Origin: Subdoligranulum variabile
GTDB taxonomy: Bacteria; Bacillota; Clostridia; Oscillospirales; Ruminococcaceae
Assembly: GCA_004554775.1 (NCBI GenBank)
Contig: SFKI01000003.1
Location: 220,991-284,990 of the forward strand
DNA length: 64,000 bases
Direction: 5' to 3'
Shown here: one piece after another, positions 17,139 through 25,581 of the stretch
Position numbering within the stretch: the stretch's first letter is position 1
Layout: every line of letters begins with the position of its first letter
The notes under the pieces: generated by a model
What the model was told of the DNA's origin: nothing
Seen by the model: only the letters and a program-made list of their open reading frames with translations
Databases searched by the model: none
Translations under genes and position numbers: made by a program

Positions 17139-18812
17139 ATGAAAAAATTGATTTCACGCTGCAATTTCCTCAAAATGGGCGCCTTGGCGAGCGCTGTTAT
17201 GATGCTGGCCGCCTGCGGCGGCGGTGCCGGAGGCGGAAAAGATTCGGCTGCCAATGTAGATGTTACCGGCACCGTTTCGTTTCCTCTGGCGGAGCAGGTA
17301 ACCTTTACCGGTATGACAAGCTATCCGGTCGGCAGTGAATCTGAGCCGAACAACCGTACCATTTTCAAACGTCTTGAGGAATCCACCAATGTACATATCG
17401 ACTGGACGGCTATTCAGGCTGACCAGTGGAGCGATAAAATCACCCTGAATATGTCCAACCCCAACACTCTGACGGATTTTGTCTTTACGGCAGATTTCAG
17501 CGACAGTGACCTGCTGCGCTACGCAGATCAGGGCGTTATTGTCAATCTGGAGGACTACATCGACAACAATATGCCCAACCTCAAGAAGGTTTTTGAGATG
17601 TACCCGGAGTACCGTACCATGTGTACAGATTCCGAGGGACATATCTGGGCGTTGCCGTGGATCGAGCAATTGGGCGCTGAAAAGACGGCGATCCAAACGG
17701 TGGGAAATATGAGCTTCATCAACAAGAAGTGGCTGGATTTCCTGGGTCTGGAGATGCCGACGACGGTAGATGAATTTGAGCAGGTACTGATCGCTTTCCG
17801 TGACAACGCGGATGCCATCAAGAGTGAGTTTGGCATTGAGGGTGATATCATCCCGATGTCCTGCATTGTCAACAACGGTGACCAGGATCCCAGTATCCTG
17901 ATCAACGGCTTTGGTGAGGGCTATGGTGATGCCGATAAGGATCGCCACATTGCCGTCACTGATGACCTGAAGGTTATCTGCGCGGCCACTCAGCAGGGCT
18001 ACCGTGAAGGTCTTGACTGGCTGCACAAGCTGTATTCTGAAAACCTCATTGACCCCGAATGCTTTACGCAGGAATGGTCCACCTATGTTTCTAAAGGCAA
18101 GGCCGGTCGTTATGGCGTCTGCTTTAGCTGGGATGTTGCCAACATCGACAACCTGACCGATTGGGAACCCCTGCCCGCACTGACTGCCGATACCCGCAAT
18201 ATCACCCCGCAGAACGGTTCCTTCACCAGCGGCTTTGGGCGCGGCAAGTGTGTTGTCACCGCCAAGGCATCGAACCCCGCGCTGGTTTGTGCTTGGCTTG
18301 ACCAGATGTATGCACCCCTGCAGTCTCCCCAGAACAACTGGGGTACCTACGGCGATGAAACCGGTTTCAATATCTTTGAAATGTCCACGAACGATAAGGG
18401 CGAGCCGATGCTGAAGCACGCCCCCCTCGGCGATGCGTCCCCCGTTGAAGTCCGCGAAGCACAGTGCGTCGGCGGTCCTCTGGCAGTTCTGGATGATTAC
18501 TACGGCGTTTATGTCACCTGCCCGGACGATGCACAGTACCGTTTGGACTGGATCAAGGATATTTACACCCCGGATATGAACAACAAGTATGTTTACCCCA
18601 ATGTTTTTATGAGCAACGAGGACACCGAGCAGGTTTCCAACCTTCAGGCAGATCTCCAAACCTACATGAACACCCAGAAGGCAAACTGGATCATGAACGG
18701 TACTACCGATGCTGAGTGGAATGAGTACCTCGACAAACTGGAAGCCTACGGATTGTCTGACTATCTGGCGATTATGCAGAAGTATCTTGATGCCTATTAC
18801 GCAAAGCAATAA
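17139..18812 (+). CDS. Extracellular sugar-binding lipoprotein, LplA-like
   Basis: 557 residues. Lipoprotein signal peptide with lipobox LAAC (C26), then a glycine-rich linker and the large solute-binding fold typical of LplA/family 1 binding proteins. ATG 17139 is preceded by AAAAGGAGA. Placed between the two permeases and a GH32 enzyme, it probably binds sucrose or short fructans (kestose, inulin oligomers). Anchored on the outer face of the membrane. Confidence 0.9.
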   Translation: MKKLISRCNFLKMGALASAVMMLAACGGGAGGGKDSAANVDVTGTVSFPLAEQVTFTGMTSYPVGSESEPNNRTIFKRLEESTNVHIDWTAIQADQWSDKITLNMSNPNTLTDFVFTADFSDSDLLRYADQGVIVNLEDYIDNNMPNLKKVFEMYPEYRTMCTDSEGHIWALPWIEQLGAEKTAIQTVGNMSFINKKWLDFLGLEMPTTVDEFEQVLIAFRDNADAIKSEFGIEGDIIPMSCIVNNGDQDPSILINGFGEGYGDADKDRHIAVTDDLKVICAATQQGYREGLDWLHKLYSENLIDPECFTQEWSTYVSKGKAGRYGVCFSWDVANIDNLTDWEPLPALTADTRNITPQNGSFTSGFGRGKCVVTAKASNPALVCAWLDQMYAPLQSPQNNWGTYGDETGFNIFEMSTNDKGEPMLKHAPLGDASPVEVREAQCVGGPLAVLDDYYGVYVTCPDDAQYRLDWIKDIYTPDMNNKYVYPNVFMSNEDTEQVSNLQADLQTYMNTQKANWIMNGTTDAEWNEYLDKLEAYGLSDYLAIMQKYLDAYYAKQ

Positions 18813-18831
18813 GTTTCACCAGGAGGAATCC

Positions 18832-20307
18832 ATGAGCAATACAATTTTGCAGAAGGCACGCGATTATGAGGAAGAGCACGGCGCTGCCATTTCTGCGGCA
18901 GAGCGCCCTGCCTACCACTTGACCCCTTATGTAGGCTGGATGAATGACCCGAACGGCTTTTCCTTCTATCATGGGAAATACCACCTGTTTTACCAGTACA
19001 ACCCCTACGCAACACAATGGGGTCCGATGCACTGGGGACACGCGGTCAGCACAGACTTGCTGCATTGGGAGTATCTGCCCTGCGCCATTGCTCCGGATTC
19101 TCCGTCTGATAACGGCCCCGGCTGCTTCTCCGGTTCGGCAACGGAGCTGGATGATGGCAGGCAGCTACTGCTCTACACCAGCGTGGTTTCTGAAAAACAG
19201 CCGAATGGTGAAATGCGGGATATTCAGACCCAGAGCGTTGCTGTGGGCGATGGATTGGATTACGAAAAACCTGCCTGCAACCCGGTGCTGACCCAGAAAG
19301 ATTTGCCTGAAGGATACAGCAAATTCGACTTCCGTGACCCGAAGATCTGGCGCGAAGCTGACGGCACCTACTCTGCCGTGACCGTTGCCCTGACCGAGGA
19401 CGGCAGCGGTGCAGCCGTACTGTTCCAAAGCAAGGACGGTTTCGACTGGCATTTTGTTACCGTGCTGGTGCGCAACAACAACGTGTACGGTAAAATGTGG
19501 GAGTGCCCGGACTTTTTCCCGCTGGACGGCAAGCATGTACTGATGGTCGGACCGATGGAAATGCGTCCGTCCGGTGAGTTCCACAACGGACACAATGTGA
19601 TCGCGTTTATCGGCAGTTATGATGAGAAAACCCATACCTTTACCCGCGAACAGGTGCAGCTGGTGGACGGTGGCATCGACTTTTACGCCACCCAAACCAC
19701 ACAGGCACCCGATGGGCGCCGCCTGATGACGGCGTGGCTGCAAACCTGGTCGGATACCGAGGATAAGCCGCAGGGATGCAAGTGGTTCGGGCAGACCATC
19801 TGCCCGCGCGAGCTGCATCTGAAGGACGGACACATTGTGCAGACCCCGGTTCGGGAGCTGGATGCCGCCCACGGTAAGCGCACTCTGCACGAAGATGTGA
19901 CTGTACAGAATGAAACTGTGCTGGCTGGCATCGGCGGGCGCATTGCCGACCTGACCGTCACCGTGGCAGCGGGTGAATACCGCAGCTTTACCGTCAAGCT
20001 GGCAGCCGATGCAGCGTATCACACCCGCCTGACCTATGACCCCTACACCTCGCTGTTGACGCTGGATCGCAGCTGTGCCGGTTCCCGCGCCGATATTGTG
20101 CATACCCGCAGCTGCAAGGTGCGCAGCCAAAACGGCGCGCTCAAGCTTCGCATCCTATTGGATAAAAACAGCGTGGAGGTTTTTGTTAACGATGGCGAGC
20201 AGACGATGACAGCGTGGATCTACACCCCGCAATCCGCCGATGGCATCACCTTTGCTGCAGACGGTCAGACAACCATTACTGTGGAACAGTTTGAACTGAA
20301 TCTGTAA
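18832..20307 (+). CDS. GH32 beta-fructofuranosidase (sucrose/fructan hydrolase)
   Basis: 491 residues from ATG 18832 behind AGGAGG. All GH32 signatures: WMNDPNG with nucleophile D39, RDP at 168-170 and the ECP acid/base E224. C-terminal beta-sandwich domain (about 355-491). No signal peptide, so it acts on imported sugar in the cytosol. Last gene of the transporter operon, which makes short fructooligosaccharides or sucrose the likely substrate. The locus therefore holds two ways to split sucrose: this enzyme and amylosucrase on the other strand. Confidence 0.93.
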   Translation: MSNTILQKARDYEEEHGAAISAAERPAYHLTPYVGWMNDPNGFSFYHGKYHLFYQYNPYATQWGPMHWGHAVSTDLLHWEYLPCAIAPDSPSDNGPGCFSGSATELDDGRQLLLYTSVVSEKQPNGEMRDIQTQSVAVGDGLDYEKPACNPVLTQKDLPEGYSKFDFRDPKIWREADGTYSAVTVALTEDGSGAAVLFQSKDGFDWHFVTVLVRNNNVYGKMWECPDFFPLDGKHVLMVGPMEMRPSGEFHNGHNVIAFIGSYDEKTHTFTREQVQLVDGGIDFYATQTTQAPDGRRLMTAWLQTWSDTEDKPQGCKWFGQTICPRELHLKDGHIVQTPVRELDAAHGKRTLHEDVTVQNETVLAGIGGRIADLTVTVAAGEYRSFTVKLAADAAYHTRLTYDPYTSLLTLDRSCAGSRADIVHTRSCKVRSQNGALKLRILLDKNSVEVFVNDGEQTMTAWIYTPQSADGITFAADGQTTITVEQFELNL

Positions 20308-20336
20308 CAGGATATTCCCTTCGTTTCTCCTTCATC

Positions 20337-20381
20337 AACACAGCCCCGTTCTGGTTCCCTTCACCAGAACGGGGCTGTGTT
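20337..20381 (+). terminator. Terminator of the GH32 operon
   Basis: 19-bp perfect stem (AACACAGCCCCGTTCTGGT and its complement at 20363-20381) with a 7-nt loop. Confidence 0.85.
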
Positions 20382-20420
20382 TAGGGCGCTGGGAGTGGAG
20401 TGAAACTCTTTATAAAATAG

Positions 20421-20475
20421 CAGCACCGTGTAATTCAAACGCCAATATAGTGGCATTTTGAATTGCACGGTGCTG
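20421..20475 (-). terminator. Hairpin downstream of the small unknown gene, copy 1
   Basis: CAGCACCGTG pairs with CACGGTGCTG, extended by AATTCAAA/TTTTGAATT. It lies 50 nt past the stop of the minus-strand gene at 20528. The equivalent hairpin beside the second gene copy (39430-39494) starts with the same AGCACC/GGTGCT clamp but has a different inner stem. Confidence 0.65.
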
Positions 20476-20527
20476 TTTTGCTATAAAAATATGCGAACTA
20501 ATGAAATTGTGCCGAGCGAGAGAGGGA

Positions 20528-20824
20528 TTAATCCTCGTTTGAGTTTTGGAGCGATGCGTCAATATCTTTAGGCAAGGGAGAAGAGTGCGTAATCGTTGAG
20601 CCAAAAGACCATTGCAACTTCCACTCAAAATACTTTTCAGGTGTGATCTTGCCCGTATGATATCTGTACTGCATTACTGCGTAGGTGTTAAACAGGCAGT
20701 TAAGCAAGTCGTTCTCAGACCAGAGCATTGTGGGTTGTGTGTTGAAAGGAACGGTTTTGGCATTTGTCTGAATGATAGGTACTATATTGCTGCCTTTCTC
20801 AGTCGGATTCTTATCAAACGGCAT
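20528..20824 (-). CDS. Small unknown protein, copy 1 (fused to the integrase region at its 5' side)
   Basis: 98 residues starting MPFDKNPTEKGSNIVPIIQT, nearly identical to a second gene at 39521. No known domain recognised; the middle is FNTYAVMQYRYHTGKITPEK and the end is polar. No convincing RBS. Homology to the other copy stops right after the start region (GCATGGTCAAT), where the integrase-side sequence takes over, so the upstream part of this copy has been replaced. In copy 2 the reading frame continues further upstream to a TAG, so both may be 3' fragments of a longer gene. Confidence 0.55.
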   Translation of the reverse strand: MPFDKNPTEKGSNIVPIIQTNAKTVPFNTQPTMLWSENDLLNCLFNTYAVMQYRYHTGKITPEKYFEWKLQWSFGSTITHSSPLPKDIDASLQNSNED

Positions 20825-20862
20825 GGTCAATGAACATCTGAGAACACCCGGCATATCTCATC

Positions 20863-21996
20863 GTGGTATCCCGCGGCTACGATTACGAAGGGAACCGACT
20901 GAAAGCCGCACAGAAAACGGTCCACCCACCGAAAGAACTCACATCCGGCCAGTGTAAAAAATGGCTGAACGAACAGGCAGTTCTGTTCGAGCGGGAAGTT
21001 CGGCACGACCCACAACCCGTGAACCATGCCATGACGCTGGCAGCGTATACCGAACACTGGCTGCGGGATATCGCCCCAGACAAACTGGCAGCCAGCACCT
21101 ATTCCCGTGACCAGCAGGATATCCGGCGCATCCTGCCAGCACTGGGGCATTACAAACTGACCGATCTGCGCAAGGAAACCATCCGTGCCTTCTACGAAGC
21201 CATGCGCTCAGAGCCTAAACTGACGGATGGACAGCCACTCTCGGAACGGTCCGTGGAGGGACTGCACAACACACTGTGCAGCATCTTGTCCGGTGCTGTG
21301 GAGGAATGCTACCTGACTCATAACCCGGCATGGCGGGTGTACAAACCCAAAGGCGTGCGCAAAGAGCGCCCGGTGGCCGACGAGGAAACAGTGCAGAAGC
21401 TGATCGCCGCTCTGGAAATACAAAGCATGAAATATGAAGTGTACTTCAAACTGGTACTGGCCACAGGGATGCGCCGCGGCGAAGCCTGCGGATTGCGCTG
21501 GTCTGACATTGACTGGAGGCACCGGACCATCCATGTGCAGCGGACGGTGGTAAAACTCAGTGGGCAGAAGATATTCACCAAGGAGCCGAAAACCGCCAGC
21601 GGTAACCGGAGGGTGTACATCAGCAAAGAGATGTGTAAACTGTTGAAAGCGTGGAAGCAGGAATGTGCCTGGCAAATGGAACAGGCAGAAGGGCAGGCCC
21701 TGACGGAGGAAGATTACCTCTTCCGGCAGCCGAGCGGCAATCCCATGGTGCCCACGACCTTTACCTTCCGTTTCAAGAAAATCCTCAAGGAAAACGGGTT
21801 GCCTCAAAACTTATCTGTCCACAGCCTGCGCCATACCAACGCCAGCCTGCTTATCGCCCAGGGCGTGGATGTCCGCACCGTTGCAGGACTGCTTGGTCAC
21901 TCCCAGCCCAGTACCACACTGGATATCTATGCCCATGCCTTTGATAAAACCAAGCGAGAGGCACAGGAAAAGCTTGGAAAGGTGATGGGGTTATAA
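20863..21996 (+). CDS. Tyrosine recombinase (integrase), 5' end truncated
   Basis: 377 residues from GTG 20863. Arm- and core-binding domains (about 55-165) precede a catalytic domain with R204 (TGMRRGE), a beta-hairpin lysine near 240-243, H320 and R323 (HSLRH), H346 (GHSQ) and nucleophile Y356 (LDIYAHAF). Close in type to integrases of Tn916-like and small integrative elements. The reading frame continues upstream as EHPAYLIV to a stop at 20839-20841 with no start or RBS, and sequence before about 20834 belongs to the neighbouring gene, so some 10-20 N-terminal residues seem lost. Catalysis could survive but expression is doubtful. Confidence 0.85.
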   Translation: MVSRGYDYEGNRLKAAQKTVHPPKELTSGQCKKWLNEQAVLFEREVRHDPQPVNHAMTLAAYTEHWLRDIAPDKLAASTYSRDQQDIRRILPALGHYKLTDLRKETIRAFYEAMRSEPKLTDGQPLSERSVEGLHNTLCSILSGAVEECYLTHNPAWRVYKPKGVRKERPVADEETVQKLIAALEIQSMKYEVYFKLVLATGMRRGEACGLRWSDIDWRHRTIHVQRTVVKLSGQKIFTKEPKTASGNRRVYISKEMCKLLKAWKQECAWQMEQAEGQALTEEDYLFRQPSGNPMVPTTFTFRFKKILKENGLPQNLSVHSLRHTNASLLIAQGVDVRTVAGLLGHSQPSTTLDIYAHAFDKTKREAQEKLGKVMGL

Positions 21997-22007
21997 ACGT
22001 ATTTGCA

Positions 22008-22044
22008 CAGCCATGCTCCTGCCGAGGCGGCAGGAACATGGCTG
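22008..22044 (+). terminator. Hairpin after the integrase gene
   Basis: CAGCCATGCTCCTGCC pairs with GGCAGGAACATGGCTG (one mismatch), 5-nt loop, followed by TTGCTATT. A weak terminator or boundary between integrase and the downstream operon. Confidence 0.55.
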
Positions 22045-22089
22045 TTGCTATTACCGAATTTCTTTGCTATACTGAGATCAGAGGTGATT

Positions 22090-22362
22090 ATGATGGAGTT
22101 TCGCAAAGAACCAGGCCGGATTTTTTCTACGGATGAAACAGGAAAACTGCTGGCGGAGGTGACCTTCCCGGAACGGGAGGGTGTTGCCGTCATCAACCAC
22201 ACCTTTGTGGACGGTTCTCTGCGGGGACAGGGAGTTGCCGGGCAGCTTCTGCGTGCGGTGGCCGATACCCTGCGTCAGGATGGCCGCAAGGCCAAACCTA
22301 TCTGTTCCTACGCCATACACTGGTTTGAGATGCACCCCGAGGAGCAGGATCTGTTGGGGTAA
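22090..22362 (+). CDS. GNAT-like N-acetyltransferase (NATD1/YidJ type)
   Basis: 90 residues from ATG 22090 (MMEFRKEPGRIFSTDETGK) with GAGGTG upstream. Motif DGSLRGQGVAGQLLRAV (acetyl-CoA binding, near 46-62) and a C-terminal CSYAIHWFEMHPE define the short single-domain GNAT group. Substrate unknown. It opens the four-gene run that follows the integrase, with the fusion gene starting 11 nt later. Confidence 0.85.
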   Translation: MMEFRKEPGRIFSTDETGKLLAEVTFPEREGVAVINHTFVDGSLRGQGVAGQLLRAVADTLRQDGRKAKPICSYAIHWFEMHPEEQDLLG

Positions 22363-22373
22363 CGAGATAGAGC

Positions 22374-23435
22374 ATGCAATATCACAAACTGGTCCGGGAC
22401 CGCATCCCGGAGATCATAGAAGCAGACGGCAAAACCTGTACTTGGGAAACCCTCTCCGAAGAAGCCCACCTCCAGCTTCTGGACAAAAAGCTGAACGAGG
22501 AGCTGGCCGAATACCAGGAAAGCAAATCCCTGGAAGAATTGGCCGATCTGCTGGAGGTCATGCAGGCTGTGATCCGGGCGCGGGGCTGGACGCCGGAGCA
22601 GCTGGAACAGTTGCAGGCAGACAAAGCTGCCCAGCGGGGTGGGTTTGAAAAACGCATTTTACTTACCTCTGTGCGTAAGAAAGAGGATTATCGCTATCTG
22701 CTGGTGATGCGGGACTTTCTGCAAGCATCCGGCAAGCTGTACTCCACCACCTTCCCCCAGTTGGTCCGCCAACGGCAGCAGGGCAAGGTGTTTTCTTTCC
22801 GGGAACATCTGCGGGGGCTGCTTTATGCCCAGTTGAGCGCCCATACCCAGTGGCATCGTGTGGCCCCCAAGCTGCCCCGGGTGGATGAATTATTCTTCCA
22901 ATATGATGAACAGGCCATCCTGGCCCGGGAAAGCAGCTATTTTACAGAGGGACTGAAACAACTTTCCTGCGCCAGTCAGTGTACCAATCGCCAGATGAAG
23001 CATCTGGGCGAAAACATTGAAAAACTTCGGCGGATTGCTGATGAATATGGCAGCATGGATGCCTATGTGACCTCGGCACCACCAGAAGAAATCGTCCGGG
23101 ACCTTGCCGCAGGGCCACACAAGTTATACGGCATCGGCCCGGCCCTTGCCTGGGAATATCTGCGCAATGTGGGCATCGACGGGGTCAAACCCGACATTCA
23201 CGTCTGCCGGTTTCTTGGCGCCGACCGTATGGGGGAATCCGAGCAGGAACAGGCAGCCCCCGACGAAGCCGTGGCTATCGTCCGCAAAATGAGCGAGCAG
23301 CTGCATCTGCCTATGGTGGAGATCGACAGCATTCTTTGGAGTTACTGCGCCAGCCACTATGGAGAAATCTGCACTGCAGCCCCACACTGTGAGGCTTGTG
23401 TTGTGCGCGGATTCTGTACCAGAAAGGAAGGATAA
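22374..23435 (+). CDS. Fusion of a MazG-like NTP pyrophosphohydrolase and an HhH-GPD DNA glycosylase
   Basis: 353 residues in two parts. Residues 1-99 form a MazG-like domain (HKLVRDRIPEIIEADGK; metal motifs E43xxE46 and E55xxD58), ending FEKRILL as stand-alone relatives do. Residues 100-353 resemble endonuclease III/MutY glycosylases: hairpin GIGP at 253-256, catalytic aspartate D274 in KPDIHVCRFLG, and C333, C339, C342, C348 spaced like the iron-sulfur loop (Cx5-Cx2-Cx5-C). The lysine used for strand cleavage in endonuclease III is not in the GIGPALAW segment, so base removal without lyase activity is likely. The combination suggests removal of modified bases both as nucleotides and in DNA. 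Confidence 0.8.
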   Translation: MQYHKLVRDRIPEIIEADGKTCTWETLSEEAHLQLLDKKLNEELAEYQESKSLEELADLLEVMQAVIRARGWTPEQLEQLQADKAAQRGGFEKRILLTSVRKKEDYRYLLVMRDFLQASGKLYSTTFPQLVRQRQQGKVFSFREHLRGLLYAQLSAHTQWHRVAPKLPRVDELFFQYDEQAILARESSYFTEGLKQLSCASQCTNRQMKHLGENIEKLRRIADEYGSMDAYVTSAPPEEIVRDLAAGPHKLYGIGPALAWEYLRNVGIDGVKPDIHVCRFLGADRMGESEQEQAAPDEAVAIVRKMSEQLHLPMVEIDSILWSYCASHYGEICTAAPHCEACVVRGFCTRKEG

Positions 23436-23437
23436 GG

Positions 23438-23896
23438 TTGGACCCTGTTTCTTTGCAGGCCTCGGTGGCCGAAAAGATCAAGGCGCTGTACGCCATCTCC
23501 CGGGAACTGGAGCAGCTTTTCCCCGGCCGGCATTATACGCCGGACGGCCACATGGTCGGCAGCATCGGGGAAGCCCTGGCCGCCAGCTGTTACGGGCTGG
23601 AGCTATTCACGGCGGGTGCAGAAACCCACGATGCCAAAGCCCCCGACGGGCGTCTTGTACAGATCAAGGCCACCCAGATTGACCGGGTGGCTCTGTCCAG
23701 TGAACCGGAATGGCTGCTCGTGCTAAAGATTCACCCCGACGGCACCTTTACCGAAGAATATAACGGCCCCGGCGCACTGGCCTGGGGCCACTGCGGAAAA
23801 ATGCAGAAGAACGGCCAGCGGCCTATCTCGCTGGCAGCACTCCGCAAGCTGCTGGCGGAAGTTCCGATGGACCAGCGGCTGCGGCAGTCTGTTTGA
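23438..23896 (+). CDS. DUF6998-like protein with a probable PD-(D/E)xK nuclease core
   Basis: 152 residues from TTG 23438, 2 nt after the fusion gene stop and behind AAGGAAGGATAAGG; a longer ATG reading from 23396 lies inside the fusion gene. Contains LFPGRHYTPDGHMVGSIGE and then HDAKAPDGRLVQIKATQ. The E in IGE, the D of HDA and the QIK form an E...D...QxK arrangement like restriction-endonuclease-fold active sites. Tight coupling suggests action together with the MazG-glycosylase fusion. Activity is inferred. Confidence 0.7.
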   Translation: MDPVSLQASVAEKIKALYAISRELEQLFPGRHYTPDGHMVGSIGEALAASCYGLELFTAGAETHDAKAPDGRLVQIKATQIDRVALSSEPEWLLVLKIHPDGTFTEEYNGPGALAWGHCGKMQKNGQRPISLAALRKLLAEVPMDQRLRQSV

Positions 23897-23981
23897 ACCT
23901 AGTTGCTCCGCCCACGGGTTTGGGAATCTACTGCCACCAGCGTGGTGGCGTGAAATTACATTTATACAGGAGGACAACATC

Positions 23982-25190
23982 GTGATAAAAGATGGCTCCG
24001 ACCTTACGGATGAAGAAGTTCTGCAAAACTTTTTGCTTGATATTGACTGTCTGGATGAACTGGTTCCCTGGACCAAACGTTTTAACTTGTTTGATGTATT
24101 AAAAATCTCCCGCACAGAGATTCGGCATAGCAACATATTGGGATGGCTTTTAACTCCCAATGAAAATCATGGTCTGGGCGACGCCTTTCTTCGAGCCATC
24201 ATTCAATGCGTGGTTCAAGAAGATGATAACGGTCGCTATAATGTTCTGGATACGCTGCTGATGGATTTTTACAGCTTTGCTGTATACCGGGAGTGGAAAT
24301 ACATCGATCTTTTACTAGTGTCAGATACAGAAAAATTTTTGATTGCGATAGAAAATAAAATCGGTTCCCACGAACATGAACATCAGCTCAAAAGATATCG
24401 CCGTACGTTGGAAACGGACTATCCCAGTTATAAGAAGATGCTTCTGTATCTTACACCGGAAGGAGAAGATCCCAGCGACTGTGATAATTGGGATGTTTTG
24501 ACCTATCGGGATATCGCGGCAACGCTTAGTGAGTTACAAAATACGATGGACCTTGCACCAGATGTTTCGCTGGTAATTGGCAATTATATAGACGTTATAA
24601 GGAGGGACATTGTGGAAGACGAAAAGCTGATAGAAGTTTGCAACAAAATCTATGCAAAGCACAAAAGAGCCCTTGACCTTATCTTTGAACATCGGAACGA
24701 TGGCCGGACTCAGCTTGCGGATGGAATCAAAGCAACGCTTACTACCCTTACTGAAGAAGGCGTTATCTGTGCATCCCCGTTTACCAGCTCAAATACAAAT
24801 TTCTTTGTGTTCCGCACAAACGAGATGAATCACTATTTGCCGCCCATAGACACACCGACAAGTTCGTGGGGCAACGAATATATATATTCGTATTGGATTG
24901 CCATCCGCGAAAATCAGCTCTGCGGCGTGTTTGAAATCGGGGGATGGAATGTCCCGGAACAGCAAATGCAAACCATGCAGAAAATGATAGATCTATTAAA
25001 GCCGGGAGATAAAAGAAGAGAGAATTTCCGTTATAAGCGTTTGTTCCGAACCGGATGGTATAAAATTGAAGAAAACGACAGCTTTGAGGATTCCGTTTCT
25101 GACTGTGTCAGAAAGGTTGTAAAGGATCTCTTAAAAAAAGAAACTCAACTTCTGAAACAAATGGAAATGGCGGAACGGACAGAAGCGTAA
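23982..25190 (+). CDS. PD-(D/E)xK nuclease family protein (PDDEXK_4 type)
   Basis: 402 residues from GTG 23982 behind AGGAGG. N-terminal part has the family landmarks RTEIRHSNILGWLLTP (45-60) and an active-site stretch with YIDLLLVS followed by LIAIENKIGSHEHEHQL, where D and E-x-K are the probable catalytic residues. The C-terminal half (about 210-402) is less conserved. Proteins of this family are common in defence islands. It is 85 nt after the DUF6998-like gene on the same strand, AT-richer than its neighbours, consistent with acquisition. Confidence 0.8.
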   Translation: MIKDGSDLTDEEVLQNFLLDIDCLDELVPWTKRFNLFDVLKISRTEIRHSNILGWLLTPNENHGLGDAFLRAIIQCVVQEDDNGRYNVLDTLLMDFYSFAVYREWKYIDLLLVSDTEKFLIAIENKIGSHEHEHQLKRYRRTLETDYPSYKKMLLYLTPEGEDPSDCDNWDVLTYRDIAATLSELQNTMDLAPDVSLVIGNYIDVIRRDIVEDEKLIEVCNKIYAKHKRALDLIFEHRNDGRTQLADGIKATLTTLTEEGVICASPFTSSNTNFFVFRTNEMNHYLPPIDTPTSSWGNEYIYSYWIAIRENQLCGVFEIGGWNVPEQQMQTMQKMIDLLKPGDKRRENFRYKRLFRTGWYKIEENDSFEDSVSDCVRKVVKDLLKKETQLLKQMEMAERTEA

Positions 25191-25350
25191 TCTCTTATGA
25201 ACCCCCTTGAGGCGGAATGACAGCCTTTTCGGCGCGGTTCGGGTAAAGGGCGACGGGTTATCCTCTGCTGGCAACAAGCCCCCCTGTGAGCCTTTTGGGC
25301 CCACGACTGGCGCCCGAAACTTTGTATCGGATTTTTTATAAAAACAAAAA

Positions 25351-25425
25351 CTGATAAAATAGCTCTCGTGCTGCCCGATGTACAAAACCAGCACGGAAAG
25401 GAGATTCCATGAGCTATCTTATCAG
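25351..25425 (+). promoter_or_regulatory. 5' hairpin that hides the RBS and start of the 27-residue peptide
   Basis: CTGATAAAATAGCTC (25351-25365) pairs with GAGCTATCTTATCAG (25411-25425; one mismatch). Inside, CGTGCTG (25367-25373) pairs with CAGCACG (25389-25395). The RBS GGAAAGGAG (25395-25403) and ATG (25409) are trapped. A -10-like TATAAA at 25337-25342 would start the RNA at about 25350, exactly at the 5' arm. Confidence 0.65.
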
Positions 25426-25492
25426 TCTTTTCGTGTCTGTCATGGCCGATGTTACCGCGTACATAGTCAAAAGATGGATTGACAATCACTGA
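25409..25492 (+). CDS. 27-residue hydrophobic peptide, type I toxin-like
   Basis: The peptide starts MSYLISLFVSVMADVTAYIV and ends KRWIDNH: one transmembrane helix followed by a short charged tail, the form of type I toxins and other small membrane peptides. It has a good RBS but sits inside a hairpin covering RBS and start, as in toxin mRNAs that are kept silent until processed. It is followed 14 nt later by a strong terminator. No antisense RNA promoter was identified with confidence. Toxicity is inferred. Confidence 0.6.
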   Translation: MSYLISLFVSVMADVTAYIVKRWIDNH

Positions 25493-25505
25493 GCCGTGAC
25501 AAAAT

Positions 25506-25543
25506 AAAAAAGGTCGCTGTACTGCAATACAGCGACCTTTTTT
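25506..25543. terminator. Bidirectional terminator between the peptide gene and a tRNA remnant
   Basis: AAAAAAGGTCGCTGTA with complement TACAGCGACCTTTTTT, loop CTGCAA; T runs on both strands. On the minus strand it directly follows the CCA of the tRNA fragment, so it was probably that tRNA's own terminator. Confidence 0.85.
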
Positions 25544-25581
25544 GGTGCGACCGGGAGGATTCGAACCTCTGGCCTTCCGGA
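25543..25581 (-). pseudogene. tRNA 3'-half remnant, second locus
   Basis: Minus strand: T-arm with TTCGAAT loop (AGAGG/CCTCC stem), acceptor CGGTCGC, discriminator A, CCA. The sequence differs from the remnant at 9238 (acceptor CGGGCGC), so it derives from another tRNA gene. The 5' half is absent; repeat R1 begins at the same point in the variable/anticodon region as at the first remnant. Confidence 0.7.

Noticed and set aside
25200..25320. Possible RNA gene after the PDDEXK_4 gene
   Set aside because: GC-rich with some short inverted repeats, but I could not fold a recognisable RNA or find a promoter.
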